A DNA stretch of 64,000 nucleotides from an uncultured Enhydrobacter sp. (GCA_946222995.1 CAMIOS010000007.1:29360-93359); one strand, 5' to 3'; shown: positions 1-9,765, counted from the stretch's first letter. Notes: generated by a model not told the origin, from the sequence alone. Translations and numbers: made by a program.

Positions 1-39
1 AGCACTCTGCCAAAAGGCGTGAAAAAATTGGCGTATCAT
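1..39 (-). CDS. N-terminal fragment of a probable ABC-type transport permease
   Basis: An ATG at 37-39 on the minus strand opens a frame reading MIRQFFHAFWQSA that continues past the window edge. It lies 12 bases after the stop of the HlyD-type adaptor gene. Basic and aromatic residues before a first membrane segment are typical of ABC-2 permeases, and permeases often follow HlyD/TolC genes. Only 13 residues are visible, so the assignment rests on context. Confidence 0.35.
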   Translation of the reverse strand, partial: MIRQFFHAFWQSA

Positions 40-51
40 GTCAAAACCATC

Positions 52-1197
52 TTAATTTTGTGCTGGGGCGGCAGAAGCAGGTAGCTCAACCAAGACACTC
101 ATACCCTGACGCAGTCTTGGGTCAGCCTGTTGCGGCCGTGCCAAAATCTCAAAGGTGCGCATATCAAAGCCGTCTTTGCTATTGGTTGGTCGCCATGTGG
201 CAAAATCCGATAACACGGAGCTGGCATAGACTTTAAATGCTTGTTTATAAGGTTGATTGGGGGTCGATAGCGCAGGGACACTGGCAGTAAATTGGCTGCC
301 CACCGCAAAATACTTCAAGTTATTTTCTGTCACGTTTAGCACAATGTGTTGGTCAGTTGGGTCGACAATGGTTACAAGCGGTACGCCTTGCCCTACCACT
401 TGTCCTGTTTTAGCAATGACGCTATCGACCACCCCCGCAATGGGGCTTTTAAGATTAGATTCATCTTTGGCAATCATGGCTTCTTTGAGTTTGCCTTCGA
501 CTTGATTGACTTGAGCTTGAGCGGCATCTTTATCCTCATTTCTGGCGCCTGTTTTGGCAAGCTCGTATTGGGCTTGAGCCATTTTGGCTTTGTCTTCACT
601 GGCGATGTAGTTGGTGTAAGCTTCATCCCGTTTTTGGCGGGACATAAGCCCTTCGCTCGCTAGGCGGTTGATGCGCTCGTAGGTGACTTTGGCAAGGTCA
701 GCTGCCGATTGTGCGGCATCGTATTGGTATTTTGCCATTTCGATTTCTTGCGGCCTCGCCCCGTTGTTGGCTTTATTGAGCTGACTTTGCGCCGCTTCTT
801 TGGCAGCTTGGGCTTCTTCAATTTTGGCGTTAATCTCTGGGCTATCCATGTCAATTAGTGGGGTGCCAATTTGGATACGATCGCCTTCTTTGACGTGAAT
901 ATTTGCGATGCGTCCAGCGACTTTCGCAGCGACTGGGGTTTGTTCGACTTCAACTCGACCCTGTATCACGGTGGGGGCAGTTTGTATGGTTTGTTTGTCT
1001 TTGACCAAGCTCCAGATGACCCAACCAATCAAGCCAAGTAAGATCACGCTGATTATGACAGGTTTGATTTTGTTGGGCTTTTTTGGCGGCGCATAACTTG
1101 ATGATTTGTCCACCACGGGCGACTTGGTTAGAGTATCGCTGACATACTCATTTGTAGTAGGGGGATTATCGGGTTCAAGTTGTTTTGGGTCGGTCAT
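52..1197 (-). CDS. HlyD/EmrA-type membrane fusion (periplasmic adaptor) protein
   Basis: This 381-residue protein should bridge an inner-membrane transporter to an outer-membrane TolC-type channel. A cytoplasmic, proline-rich N-terminus is followed by one membrane segment at about residues 46-65. Next come a first lipoyl-like half (about 89-120, VAAKVAGRIANIHVKEGD), a long Ala/Gln/Lys-rich coiled coil (about 121-245), and the second lipoyl half with KSPIAGVVDSV (about 248-290). The C-terminus is a beta-barrel-like domain. The start has an AGG-containing ribosome site. It lies downstream of the TolC-type gene on the same strand and just before a probable ABC permease, so a tripartite efflux or secretion unit is likely. 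The substrate cannot be told. Confidence 0.9.
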   Translation of the reverse strand: MTDPKQLEPDNPPTTNEYVSDTLTKSPVVDKSSSYAPPKKPNKIKPVIISVILLGLIGWVIWSLVKDKQTIQTAPTVIQGRVEVEQTPVAAKVAGRIANIHVKEGDRIQIGTPLIDMDSPEINAKIEEAQAAKEAAQSQLNKANNGARPQEIEMAKYQYDAAQSAADLAKVTYERINRLASEGLMSRQKRDEAYTNYIASEDKAKMAQAQYELAKTGARNEDKDAAQAQVNQVEGKLKEAMIAKDESNLKSPIAGVVDSVIAKTGQVVGQGVPLVTIVDPTDQHIVLNVTENNLKYFAVGSQFTASVPALSTPNQPYKQAFKVYASSVLSDFATWRPTNSKDGFDMRTFEILARPQQADPRLRQGMSVLVELPASAAPAQN

Positions 1198-1250
1198 ACT
1201 AGCAACCTATAATTGTTGGATAGCAATGAATGGCAAAGTTAGGGTTATAA

Positions 1251-3035
1251 TTAATTTTTAGCAGTTTCAAAATAAAGTGCCGGCAATTTTATATCCGCGG
1301 TCTGCATATATTTGTTAAATTCAAGGGGCGTGCCACAGCTTTGCATTAGGTCGGCTAAGGCTTGTACATAGTCATTGGCGGCGTTGGCTTGCTCGGTCTT
1401 GGCTTTTTCTAGATTGGCTTCAGCTTGGATAACTTCAACTGCGGTATTTACCCCTTCTTTAAAACCAAGCTGACGAAAACGCAGCATTTCTTTGGCAAGT
1501 TCGACATTACTATTTAGGGCAATGTAGCTTTGCTGAGCATTTTTTAAATTTTGCCAATTTCTTTCTACCAATAATAAAATATTGTCTGTCACATCGACTT
1601 GGCTAAATTCAACTTGGTTTAGTTGGGCAAGGCTGGCTTGGTTGCTCGCTTCACGGTCAATCCCACCCCACAATTTCCAGTTCACCGATACCCCCGCTAG
1701 CCAGTTGGGGTCAGTATCAATTTCGGAGCGCGCGAATAAGTTGACGGTGGGCTTATAAGTGGATTCGCTTAATCGGTGTAATGCTTTGGCTTGGTTATAT
1801 TTTGCTGCCAGTTTTTGAAACGCTGGATTGTTTTGTTTGGCTTGGGTTTGAAAATAAGCCAAATCCGGTAAGGGCTTGGTGGAGACAAACAGCGGAGAAG
1901 TGGGCTTGATGGTATAGGGTGTGCGTAGCAATCGCTGTAGGGCTGTCATGGCAAGTTCAGCGTTGTTAAGTGCTTTGATATTTTCATATTCGGCATCGGC
2001 AAGGGCTTTTTTGGCTTCAAGACGGTCAACCTTTGAAATAAGACCCACATCTAGGGCACGCTGGGCAGCATGGTCAGTTTGTTGGATGGCATTTAAGGCC
2101 TCGCCCCGTAAAAATGCCGCCATCACAGCAAGCTGGGTTTGAAAATAGCGTTTGGTCAAGGTGGTGTATTGTTCATCAAGTGACAGTTTTGCGTCAGTTC
2201 GACTTTCTTCAGCACGACCGTTTAATAAATCGGTTAAAGATTGGGTCTTGCCGCCATTATAAACCGACCAAAGAGCGGTAACATTGGCACTGGTACGGTT
2301 TTTATCAAGGTCTAAAGGTACATCATTGGGGATTGGATCGGTTATCAATCCCCCAATATCGCTGGGCAGTTGTGGCAAAGTTGGTAAGCTGGGTGCAATT
2401 GAGTTAAAACCCCCATCAACCGCATCGGTCAAGCCATTTTTTAACCGTTGGGTATCAATATCATCATCAATATGTACATGGGTAGCACTTGCCCCAAGAT
2501 AAATGACGGGTTTGTTCAAATTTTTGGTGGCTTCAACTTGCTTTTCACTACTAACAATATTGGCATTGTCGGCACTGATCTTGGGCGAAACCTTGATAAG
2601 GTAGTCTTGTGCCTGTGATAAAGTCAAATAACTTGGTACATCCACTGAATAACTGGGCGGAAATGGCACGCCATTGTTGATTACCGTATCATTAATGTTT
2701 AACTTATTCACTAAGGGGTCATTCGTGGATAAAGTCGAGGTGGTTTGAGCGGTAGAGGGTGTAGCTGGGGCTATCGGTTCTGGGTTCGGCGGTGTAACAA
2801 TGACTCGAGCGGTGATATCTGTTGGGGCGTTTTGCGCCGTATCTTGAAGCGCAGAATCTTGAAGAAGCGCAGCCTGGTTAATCGGTGAGCCAGCTTGGGT
2901 ATCTGCCGCATAGGCGCCATGGATCAGCGACATAGCAAAGATAACCAGAAGGGTGTTTATCTTTTGCTTAGCCCATTGAGCGTTTTGATCATGTTTGATA
3001 TGCCTGCTAGAAAATTTTAATATATCATTCACCAT
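1251..3035 (-). CDS. TolC-family outer membrane efflux protein
   Basis: This 594-residue protein is the probable outer-membrane channel of the tripartite system formed with the HlyD-type adaptor downstream. Residues 1-43 are a signal sequence with a hydrophobic stretch (LLVIFAMSLIHGAYA). A low-complexity Thr/Pro/Ala linker follows to about residue 125. Two outer-membrane efflux protein repeats follow, with the usual long amphipathic helices rich in Ala, Gln and Asn (for example ALNAIQQTDHAAQRALDVGL and the C-terminal EVIQAEANLEKAKTEQANA). It is longer than E. coli TolC because of the N-terminal linker and an inserted loop near residues 200-245. A good AGGA ribosome site precedes the ATG. Confidence 0.9.
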   Translation of the reverse strand: MVNDILKFSSRHIKHDQNAQWAKQKINTLLVIFAMSLIHGAYAADTQAGSPINQAALLQDSALQDTAQNAPTDITARVIVTPPNPEPIAPATPSTAQTTSTLSTNDPLVNKLNINDTVINNGVPFPPSYSVDVPSYLTLSQAQDYLIKVSPKISADNANIVSSEKQVEATKNLNKPVIYLGASATHVHIDDDIDTQRLKNGLTDAVDGGFNSIAPSLPTLPQLPSDIGGLITDPIPNDVPLDLDKNRTSANVTALWSVYNGGKTQSLTDLLNGRAEESRTDAKLSLDEQYTTLTKRYFQTQLAVMAAFLRGEALNAIQQTDHAAQRALDVGLISKVDRLEAKKALADAEYENIKALNNAELAMTALQRLLRTPYTIKPTSPLFVSTKPLPDLAYFQTQAKQNNPAFQKLAAKYNQAKALHRLSESTYKPTVNLFARSEIDTDPNWLAGVSVNWKLWGGIDREASNQASLAQLNQVEFSQVDVTDNILLLVERNWQNLKNAQQSYIALNSNVELAKEMLRFRQLGFKEGVNTAVEVIQAEANLEKAKTEQANAANDYVQALADLMQSCGTPLEFNKYMQTADIKLPALYFETAKN

Positions 3036-3231
3036 GAACAGTCCTAACCATGCTAGCAGTCAATAGCATTTCCCCATACCAAAAACAAAACAACAAACGC
3101 CCTTTTTATAGCGCAATAATTATAAGGGGTTTAATAAGGGAGCAATAAATTTAATTTGACTCACAAGTCAAAAATTGTCTCACTAAACGCAAGTTTTTAT
3201 TAACCGCTAGCATTGTTAAAGTCGGTCTGGC

Positions 3232-3248
3232 TTAACCTGTTAGGTTAA
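3232..3248. repeat. Short inverted repeat upstream of the TolC-type gene
   Basis: TTAACC and GGTTAA arms are separated by five bases. The site lies in the 259-base gap between the TolC-type gene start and the piuC stop. It could be an operator or part of a weak terminator; neither is proven. Confidence 0.35.
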
Positions 3249-3294
3249 CTAGGATGAAGCCAGCAATTTGAGTTAAAATCCCGTGCTTGAATGA

Positions 3295-3978
3295 TTATAT
3301 TTCTGCGTATTGGCGGATTAAATTGTGATAAACATGGGTTAGCCTTAGAATTTGGGCATGGTTATCGCCAAGCTCTATGCGTAATTGCTGAATGGACTGG
3401 TCAAGATTAAATAGCAGGTGCCTTGTCGCATCATCTCGTACCATACTTTGTACCCAAAAAAATGAGGCAACCCTTGTGCCTGCCGTTACAGGGGTGACTT
3501 CATGCAGGCTGGTAGAAGGGTAGAGAACCATGTCCCCTGCTGGCAATTTGACCTCGTGAAATCCATAGCTGTCTTCAACCACCAATTCGCCGCCCACATA
3601 CTCATCGGGCTCACTCAAAAATAATGTACAGGATAAGTCAGTACGCAAACGTTGGCGTGAGTTCGGGACTCGGCGAATGGCATTATCCACGTGCATACCA
3701 AAGGCTTCGCTGTTGCAATAGCGGTTAAATAACGGCGGGATAATCTGCAGAGGTAAAGCTGCTGACAAAAATAGCGGATGCTCGCCCAGACTGTCTAAAA
3801 TCCATTCGCCAATTTGTATGGTCAAGGGGTGGTCATTGGGCAGTTGTTGGTTATGTTTGACCGTCGCCGATAACGAGCCTGCCGTGACTTTGCCATTAAT
3901 CCAGTCGGCTTTGTCCAACAAGGCTCGGCAATGCTGTACTTGTGATTTTGTGAGGACATTTGGAATGTGATAGAGCAT
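3295..3978 (-). CDS. piuC: PKHD-type Fe(II)/2-oxoglutarate dioxygenase PiuC
   Basis: This 227-residue protein is a cytoplasmic Fe(II)- and 2-oxoglutarate-dependent hydroxylase of the PiuC/YbiX family. Its genes characteristically sit beside catecholate siderophore receptors. The iron ligands are visible as H96-x-D98 (MHVDNA) and H159 (STSLHEVTP), and R169 is in place to bind 2-oxoglutarate. Length matches the family. It follows the fiu-like receptor by 76 bases on the same strand and is probably co-expressed under the Fur box upstream of that receptor. No clear Shine-Dalgarno sequence precedes its ATG. Its physiological substrate is not established. Confidence 0.93.
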   Translation of the reverse strand: MLYHIPNVLTKSQVQHCRALLDKADWINGKVTAGSLSATVKHNQQLPNDHPLTIQIGEWILDSLGEHPLFLSAALPLQIIPPLFNRYCNSEAFGMHVDNAIRRVPNSRQRLRTDLSCTLFLSEPDEYVGGELVVEDSYGFHEVKLPAGDMVLYPSTSLHEVTPVTAGTRVASFFWVQSMVRDDATRHLLFNLDQSIQQLRIELGDNHAQILRLTHVYHNLIRQYAEI

Positions 3979-4054
3979 AATTTTTTATTCTTTTAACCAT
4001 AAAACTAGAAAAATACTGCCGACTTTAAGGCAGTAGGTTAAGCTAAAAATGCAT

Positions 4055-6415
4055 TTAATACTTAAAATTGAGTGATAACACCGTACTACGCCCTTCAGCT
4101 TCGGTAGCATAATGTGAGGCATAAGCTTTGGTAAAGTAGCGCTTGTCGGTCAGGTTATTGACATTAAGCTGCAGGTCAATATTTTTATTGAGCGCATAGC
4201 GTGCCATTGCATCATAGCGGGTGTAAGCAGGTACCCATTTGGTATTGGTGGTGTTGCCGTATACTTTATCGCTATAAAATGCCCCAGCCCCTAGGGTTAG
4301 TTGTGGTAACACTTGGTAAGTAGTCCATAACGACGCACTGTGTTTGGCAAGTTGGGGGATTTGTTTGCCGGTCGCTGGGCTATTTTGATAATGGGGCGAT
4401 TGCGCCGAGCCGGTATTGACTTTTCCTGCATCGACTTGTTTGCCATCAAGATAGGTATAGCCGGCGCTCATCGACCATTTGTCGGTAAGCTTGCCATTGG
4501 CAGTCAGCTCAAGCCCGTCGGTACGCGTTTCGCCAATATTAGCGGTGATACCCGCTTGATTAAGCACCCGGGTATTATCCTTATTGGTGCGAAAGAGGGC
4601 AGCGGTCAAGTTCAGTTTATTTTGTAAGAGATCCCATTTTGTACCAAGCTCTAGCGTTTTTACGGTTTCGGGTGTGAGATTTTCATTGGCTGCTGTGATA
4701 CCTTCTGAGCCGTCCCCAAAATCTAGCCCAGCAGGGTTGGCAGAAGTGGCATAACTGAGATAAACACTAGCATTGGGGCGCGGCTTGTAAGTCATGGCGG
4801 CTTGATAATTCACAAAATCATCCTGATTGCCAAGTTTGACTTGTTCACCTGCCTTGTGTGTAGGTGTCGCGCCAGTCACTGCACTGTTATACTTACCATA
4901 AGTCATAACCGAGTCGGTATCAAATTTATCCCAACGCACCCCAACATCCAAGAGCCATTGTGGATTAAGCGTAATATTATCTAATAGATAAACCCCTGTT
5001 TGTGTGGTATCAATCTTGTAGTGGTCTGAGCCTGCTGTACTAAGTTTGCCTTGCCAGTCTGTCTGGGTAGGGGATAACGCTGAGGTGCACCAGCCTAAGG
5101 TAAGGGCAGCAGCAGGGCATGCCCCTGCAAAACTGCCTGTCGACGTATGGTCGCTATCGTTGAGGTATTGGGCACGTTTAACATGGGTATTGTTGTATTC
5201 CACGCCTGTATTAAAGCGGTGAATGGCAGACCCCGTCAAAAAATTCCCTGTCAAAAATAACTGGTCACTAACGCTATCAGTGGTGGCATTTCTTGAGTTG
5301 GTACGACGCCAAATACTGCCGTCCACCTTGCCTGTCGATTTGTTAATAAAGTTACCTTTAGAATCGTCTGGATTCGTCCAAACATAGTCATTCTTTGAGC
5401 GGCTATAGTTGGTGATATTGGTTACACTAAGTCCATTGGCAAAATCATGCTGTAAATTTAGCATGCCGATATGGTTGTCTTGTTTTTGAAAATCTCGGTC
5501 TTGCCAGCCATAAAAAGTGCCTTGTGCGACGTCTATGGGCTTACCATTACCATTGAACTTAGCATTGGGCGAGGTCGCAGAAAATGGATTGTTATAAGGA
5601 ATACCGCTGTCTGGTATATCCTTGTTATGCAAATAATAATAGCCCAGCGTTGCACGAGTCGGGTTATTGATGCCAAATGTAATGCTAGGGGCAATCCCCC
5701 ATCGCTGATAGTCTGCGCCATTTTTCGCCCCAGCCTTATCATTTTCATGCCCCATCATGGCGACACGTCCTGCCACGCTTTCGCTCAGCATATGATTGAT
5801 ATCCAGCTCAACCCGTTTGTAATTATCAGAACCGTATTGTAATGCGCCTTGTAGCATTTCCTTCTTTTTGGGTGTTTTACTGATAAGATTAATGCTACCA
5901 CCGGCATTACCAGAACCGCCAAGTGCTGACGCGGAGCCTTTGGTCACCTCTACGCTGTCTATGGCAAACATTTCACGGTTTTGTGAGCCAATACTACGCA
6001 CCCCATCAACGTAAATCGAGCTTTCAGCATTAAAGCCCCGAATAAAGGGTCGATCAGCATTGGGATTACCACCTTCGCCCGCGCCTAGCGTTATCCCTGG
6101 CGACGTACGCAGCGCATCGGTTAATGTGGTCGCTTTGGTATCATTGAGCAATTGTGGCGAAATTACGGTGACTGATTTTGGCGTATCAAGTAAGGGAGCC
6201 AGATATTTATCATTCGCTGATTGATTTACTTTAAACACTTGTTGCACAGGTTGCGCTTTTATCACCACGGTATCAAGTGTTTTAGTGGGTAACGCTTGGG
6301 TCGCTATGTCTGCTTGCGCCAAATTTGCAGTGGTAGCCATAAATGCGCCCGTCGCTACTTGTCCAGTTAGTATGGCAGTTTGTGCCAATTTTTTTCTCGA
6401 ACGAATATAAACCAT
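4055..6415 (-). CDS. fiu: TonB-dependent catecholate siderophore receptor (Fiu/PiuA-like)
   Basis: This 786-residue outer-membrane receptor imports ferric catecholate siderophores using TonB-ExbB-ExbD energy. Residues 1-36 are a basic, Ala-rich signal peptide. LDTVVIKA near residue 47 fits a TonB box. A plug domain follows (about 55-180, DTPKSVTVISPQLL, then YVDGVRSIG), and then a 22-strand type barrel ending in the aromatic terminus LSLNFKY. The neighbouring piuC and the perfect Fur box 37 bases upstream support iron-regulated siderophore uptake. The ribosome site AGAGGAAGG is strong. PiuA and Fiu are close relatives, and which name fits better cannot be decided here. Confidence 0.9.
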   Translation of the reverse strand: MVYIRSRKKLAQTAILTGQVATGAFMATTANLAQADIATQALPTKTLDTVVIKAQPVQQVFKVNQSANDKYLAPLLDTPKSVTVISPQLLNDTKATTLTDALRTSPGITLGAGEGGNPNADRPFIRGFNAESSIYVDGVRSIGSQNREMFAIDSVEVTKGSASALGGSGNAGGSINLISKTPKKKEMLQGALQYGSDNYKRVELDINHMLSESVAGRVAMMGHENDKAGAKNGADYQRWGIAPSITFGINNPTRATLGYYYLHNKDIPDSGIPYNNPFSATSPNAKFNGNGKPIDVAQGTFYGWQDRDFQKQDNHIGMLNLQHDFANGLSVTNITNYSRSKNDYVWTNPDDSKGNFINKSTGKVDGSIWRRTNSRNATTDSVSDQLFLTGNFLTGSAIHRFNTGVEYNNTHVKRAQYLNDSDHTSTGSFAGACPAAALTLGWCTSALSPTQTDWQGKLSTAGSDHYKIDTTQTGVYLLDNITLNPQWLLDVGVRWDKFDTDSVMTYGKYNSAVTGATPTHKAGEQVKLGNQDDFVNYQAAMTYKPRPNASVYLSYATSANPAGLDFGDGSEGITAANENLTPETVKTLELGTKWDLLQNKLNLTAALFRTNKDNTRVLNQAGITANIGETRTDGLELTANGKLTDKWSMSAGYTYLDGKQVDAGKVNTGSAQSPHYQNSPATGKQIPQLAKHSASLWTTYQVLPQLTLGAGAFYSDKVYGNTTNTKWVPAYTRYDAMARYALNKNIDLQLNVNNLTDKRYFTKAYASHYATEAEGRSTVLSLNFKY

Positions 6416-6434
6416 TACCTTCCTCTAATTTATT

Positions 6435-6473
6435 AATGATAATAAAATTAAAAATGATAATCATTATCATTTA
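6435..6473. promoter_or_regulatory. Fur box(es) controlling the fiu-like receptor
   Basis: Positions 6452-6472 form a perfect 21-base palindrome around the C at 6462, with the core ATGATAATCATTATCAT, nearly the textbook Fur consensus. A second partial hexamer array, AATGATAAT at 6435-6443, overlaps on the gene side, suggesting extended Fur binding. The site lies just upstream of the receptor ATG at 6415. Confidence 0.93.
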
Positions 6474-6691
6474 TAAAATCAAGAAAAAATATTGTTTTGT
6501 AAACTGGTTTGATAAACTGCATCTCGCTGAGGCATTTAGGTTAGCAAAATAAATAAAAAAATTATGGGCAAGTGTTTGAAATAAAAAATTATGTTGAAAG
6601 TTTCGTTTGGCCTTTACTGGGGCAAGACTGGTACAATAATGGCCTAAACTCTTTACAGCACTTTTTGGGCGTAGCTTGTTAAATTTAAGGG

Positions 6692-7093
6692 TTATTCGCT
6701 GACAAAGGCAATTTTAGTTAGCCCTGCTTCACTTGCCGTTGCCAAGACTTGAGCCACTGTATCATATTTGCTGTCTTTATCGGCTCGCAGTTGAATGCTG
6801 GGATTGTTGCCTGTTTTGGCTTGTTCGGCAAAGCGTTGTTTTAACGTATCAAGGCTTATGGGCTGATTATCCCAAAAGATACCTGCCTGTTTATCAATGC
6901 TGATTTGTATGACGTCGGGTGGGATTTCATTGACTTGTGCTGAGGTTTTGGGCAAATCAAGCGGTACAGTTGGGTTTAATACTGTGGCTGTCACCATAAA
7001 GATGATCATTAGCACCAACATAATATCAATGAGTGGAATTAGATTCATCTCATTCATGCCTGTGCTGTCTTCGTCACCGAGTTGAAATGCCAT
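6692..7093 (-). CDS. exbD: ExbD biopolymer transport protein
   Basis: This 133-residue inner-membrane component of the TonB energy-transducing complex works with ExbB to couple proton flow to TonB. It has a short cytoplasmic N-terminus and one membrane helix at about residues 18-40 (LIPLIDIMLVLMIIFMVTATVL). The conserved proton-carrying Asp is at residue 23. The periplasmic domain ends at the C-terminus. An AGGATAGCCC ribosome site precedes the ATG. It lies 95 bases after exbB in the order tonB-exbB-exbD. Confidence 0.95.
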   Translation of the reverse strand: MAFQLGDEDSTGMNEMNLIPLIDIMLVLMIIFMVTATVLNPTVPLDLPKTSAQVNEIPPDVIQISIDKQAGIFWDNQPISLDTLKQRFAEQAKTGNNPSIQLRADKDSKYDTVAQVLATASEAGLTKIAFVSE

Positions 7094-7188
7094 GGGCTAT
7101 CCTACCTGTTTTCTTGGGGATTATTTGGGTGGTTATCGAGCTGTTATATTGCATAACATAAAAAACTTACATAGTTGGTCTTATTGGT

Positions 7189-7827
7189 TTAGGCACGCTG
7201 ATAGTCAGCTATCGATGATTCAACGGCATTGGATGTGGTGGCAGATAAACTGGGCGACACTGCAGGTTTCTGGCTAAGCACAGTAAGGGCTAACAGTTCG
7301 TGTGCCTTATCATTGGCAAGGTGCAAAGCTTTGCGATTTAGGCGAACAGCAAGGTTATAAAATATCACCGCAGGGATGGCAACCGCAAGCCCAAGCCCTG
7401 TCATAATCAGCGACTCACCCACCGGCCCTGCCACTTGTGACAGCCCTGCCTGCCCACTTGCCGCAATCGAATGCAAGGCATGAAAAATTCCCCAAACGGT
7501 GCCAAACAGCCCTATAAAAGGCGCAATTGCCGCAGTCGTACCCAATAGGCTCAGGCCTTTTTCACTTGCAAAGCGAAAGCGGTTGATGTGTTGTAATAGT
7601 GTCTGCTCTATCACCAGCTTTTGTTGGTCGATGGGTAGGTGGGCAAGCTGTGGCTGCTTGCTTTGGATCTGTCGAGTAAGTTCGGCTGGGGCGAGGCTGC
7701 CTAATTTTATACTTTGCAAAATCCGTAGAATGCCTGTCAGCCATACCATAACTGATAATATAAGCAGGATAAAAAACAACGATCGGGTAACAATATCGGT
7801 GTACTGCCAGTAATGGGAAACATCCAT
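7189..7827 (-). CDS. exbB: ExbB (MotA/TolQ/ExbB proton channel family)
   Basis: This 212-residue polytopic inner-membrane protein forms the proton channel of the TonB system with ExbD. There is one N-terminal membrane segment (about residues 14-36). The family signature follows in the second half: LLGTTAAIAPFIGLFGTVWGIFHAL and the helix GLGLAVAIPAVIFYNLAVRLNRK. The ribosome site GGAGTTATT lies directly before the ATG. It is transcribed with tonB upstream (gap 73 bases) and exbD downstream. Confidence 0.95.
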   Translation of the reverse strand: MDVSHYWQYTDIVTRSLFFILLILSVMVWLTGILRILQSIKLGSLAPAELTRQIQSKQPQLAHLPIDQQKLVIEQTLLQHINRFRFASEKGLSLLGTTAAIAPFIGLFGTVWGIFHALHSIAASGQAGLSQVAGPVGESLIMTGLGLAVAIPAVIFYNLAVRLNRKALHLANDKAHELLALTVLSQKPAVSPSLSATTSNAVESSIADYQRA

Positions 7828-7900
7828 AATAACTCCAATAATTTTGCTAAAAATAGCCCTATCAAAAAGTTTAACTGGTAACGAGTAACTCGCCAGTCAG

Positions 7901-9064
7901 TTATTCACAGCGAACGGGTAAATTGACCATACCCACCACCGGAATGCCACCTTGCGTAAACGGGTGGAATTTACCACTTTTTGCCTGTGCAAGCAGTTGT
8001 CTGTCCAATCTTGGATTGCCAGTAGATTTTGTTTGAATAACGCTGGCATTGCCTTGTTTATCAACCGTATAGCGAAAGGCGGCGGTAAGTGCTGCACCGT
8101 TTGTATCCTCACTATTGCAACTAAAATTGGGTTGTCGTCGCCAACTTGCATCACCGGCCGAAAAGGTGACAGGCATATTGTTTTGTACGGTTTTTTGTTG
8201 GTCTTTTTCAGCGTTCGCGGCGGCTTGTTTGGCTTTAGCTGCTTCGAGGGCTATTTGCTCGGCAGCGGCTTGTTGTCTAGCGGCGGCTTCAGCAAGTTTC
8301 TTCGCTTGTGCTTGCTGTTCAATGGCTCTTTGTTGTGTCAACGCATCTTGTTGCGCACGCTGAATGGCAATTTGTGAGGCTGGTTGCGTCTGTTGTAGCG
8401 TTGTTTGGTCATGTTGCTGAGTCATTTGAGCTATTTCTTGATTCAGTTGAGATGTTTGTGTGGGTTGCGGTGGTGGCAGCTGTTGGGACTGTGTTTCATG
8501 CTTTGTCGCCGGGGGAAAAGTAACCGGTACTTCTTGTGGGGGCGTAGGCAGTGCGGCATCAACACTCGGCTGTTGCGTAACGGTTTTTGTTTGTACCTCG
8601 ATGTCGGTGGTCAGTTTTTTTGGCAGGATCGCCCGACGTTCAACGGGTAAAGTAGTTGGCTTGGTTGGCTTCGGAGCCTGAGTTACGGTAGCTGTAGTTT
8701 GAGAAGTTGGTTGAGCTTGAATATTGGATTTAGGCGGCGGATTGGGTTTAACTTTCGCAAACTGACGTGGTTGTGTGAGTTTAGTTATGCTTGGCGCAAC
8801 TGTTTTTGGCGCAGTGACAGTCGGTTTAGCCTTGGGCAAGGCGGCATTTGGGGCCTTTGGTGATGAAACAAAACTAATGTCAAGCGGCGGTGTGGTTTTT
8901 AACAGGGGCGTTTTGGGCAATGCCGGTTTGATCGATGTATGTAACAGACTGTAGCACACTATGGCATGAAGCGCCAATACGCCAGCCACTGCGATAAGGT
9001 CAAATTTTTTATCTGCAAACAGGTTATGGGAAAGTGTGGGCGCAGGCGATAGCTCGGTAGTCAT
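7901..9064 (-). CDS. tonB: TonB energy transducer
   Basis: TonB spans the periplasm and passes energy from ExbB-ExbD to outer-membrane receptors. After the first ATG come a membrane anchor (about residues 21-42, VAGVLALHAIVCYSLLHTS), a long Pro/Lys/Thr-rich region, and a Gln/Ala-rich predicted coiled coil of about 130 residues with repeated QQAQAKKLAEAAARQQAAA-type sequence. The C-terminal domain ends VGMVNLPVRCE. The frame stays open to a TTG at 9082, but the ATG at 9064 gives a conventional N-terminus; neither has a convincing ribosome site. The protein is larger than E. coli TonB because of the linker. Two C-terminal Cys residues (FSCNSED, VRCE) could form a disulfide. Confidence 0.9.
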   Translation of the reverse strand: MTTELSPAPTLSHNLFADKKFDLIAVAGVLALHAIVCYSLLHTSIKPALPKTPLLKTTPPLDISFVSSPKAPNAALPKAKPTVTAPKTVAPSITKLTQPRQFAKVKPNPPPKSNIQAQPTSQTTATVTQAPKPTKPTTLPVERRAILPKKLTTDIEVQTKTVTQQPSVDAALPTPPQEVPVTFPPATKHETQSQQLPPPQPTQTSQLNQEIAQMTQQHDQTTLQQTQPASQIAIQRAQQDALTQQRAIEQQAQAKKLAEAAARQQAAAEQIALEAAKAKQAAANAEKDQQKTVQNNMPVTFSAGDASWRRQPNFSCNSEDTNGAALTAAFRYTVDKQGNASVIQTKSTGNPRLDRQLLAQAKSGKFHPFTQGGIPVVGMVNLPVRCE

Positions 9065-9203
9065 AGTAAATGGTGGACTCAAAGACTTTTATCAAAAACT
9101 CACAAAACAATAGCAAAGCACAATAGCAACCAAAAAAAATCCTATCAAGCAAAATGCAATCTAGCAAACTAGTTGTAAGGCAACATGAGTAAATTATAAC
9201 GCG

Positions 9204-9222
9204 AATGATAATTATTATCAAT
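9204..9222. promoter_or_regulatory. Fur box upstream of tonB-exbB-exbD
   Basis: TGATAAT and ATTATCA arms around the T at 9213 make a 15-base palindrome within an AATGATAATTATTATCA context, a good match to the Fur consensus. It lies about 140 bases upstream of the tonB ATG and downstream of the flavin reductase stop. Confidence 0.88.
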
Positions 9223-9276
9223 AAAAATCTGTGAATAGGTTACAGCCATATGTTTGGCATTTTTTACGTGACACAA

Positions 9277-9765
9277 TTAACTGTCCGTGGCATTAATTTC
9301 GTGATAACTGCGTTTAAAGTATACCAAACTGGTACGATGGTCATTTTGATGAATCGCAACCACGCGACAAATAAAAATCGTGTGGGTGCCAACTGTTTGC
9401 ATTTGCTCAATTTGACAATCAAAACTCACCAACGCATTCGTCAATATGGGCGAACCTGTGTCAAGCTTTATCCAGTCACCTTGGGCAAAGCGTTCGTGAG
9501 AAGTCATTGGTGATGAAAAGGCTTGGGCGATTGCCTGCTGATGGCTGCCCAACACATTCACCGCGAGGATCTGATTATCGACAAAATGCCCATGTGAACT
9601 TGCCGAACTGTTCATACATACCAACAAAGTAGGCGGGCTGTCTGTGACGCTACAAATCGCTGACGCGGTAAAACCAAAGCGACCCGTATCGCCTTGGGTG
9701 GTGACGACACTGACCGCACTGCTTAATAGTGACATTGCCTCGCGAAACTCGGTTTTTTCAACCAT
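9277..9765 (-). CDS. Flavin reductase (HpaC/RutF-like), partner of MesD-MesX
   Basis: This 162-residue protein belongs to the NAD(P)H:flavin oxidoreductase family that supplies reduced FMN or FAD to a partner enzyme. Family features are EFREAMSLLSSAVSVVTTQG at the N-terminus, GFTASAICSVTDSPPTLLVCMN (flavin-binding strand region), FAVNVL-like ILAVNVLGSHQQ, and a C-terminal GTHTIFICRVVAI strand. It has the ribosome site AAGGAAAAAAT and starts 24 bases after the mesD stop, so it is the last gene of a mesX-mesD-reductase operon. Context suggests it delivers reduced flavin to the oxygen-dependent MesX/MesD reaction; that role is inference. Confidence 0.88.
   Translation of the reverse strand: MVEKTEFREAMSLLSSAVSVVTTQGDTGRFGFTASAICSVTDSPPTLLVCMNSSASSHGHFVDNQILAVNVLGSHQQAIAQAFSSPMTSHERFAQGDWIKLDTGSPILTNALVSFDCQIEQMQTVGTHTIFICRVVAIHQNDHRTSLVYFKRSYHEINATDS

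Noticed and set aside
8308..8681. Several plus-strand frames over the tonB linker
   Set aside because: They are shadows of the Gln/Ala/Pro-rich minus-strand tonB sequence and show no protein family.
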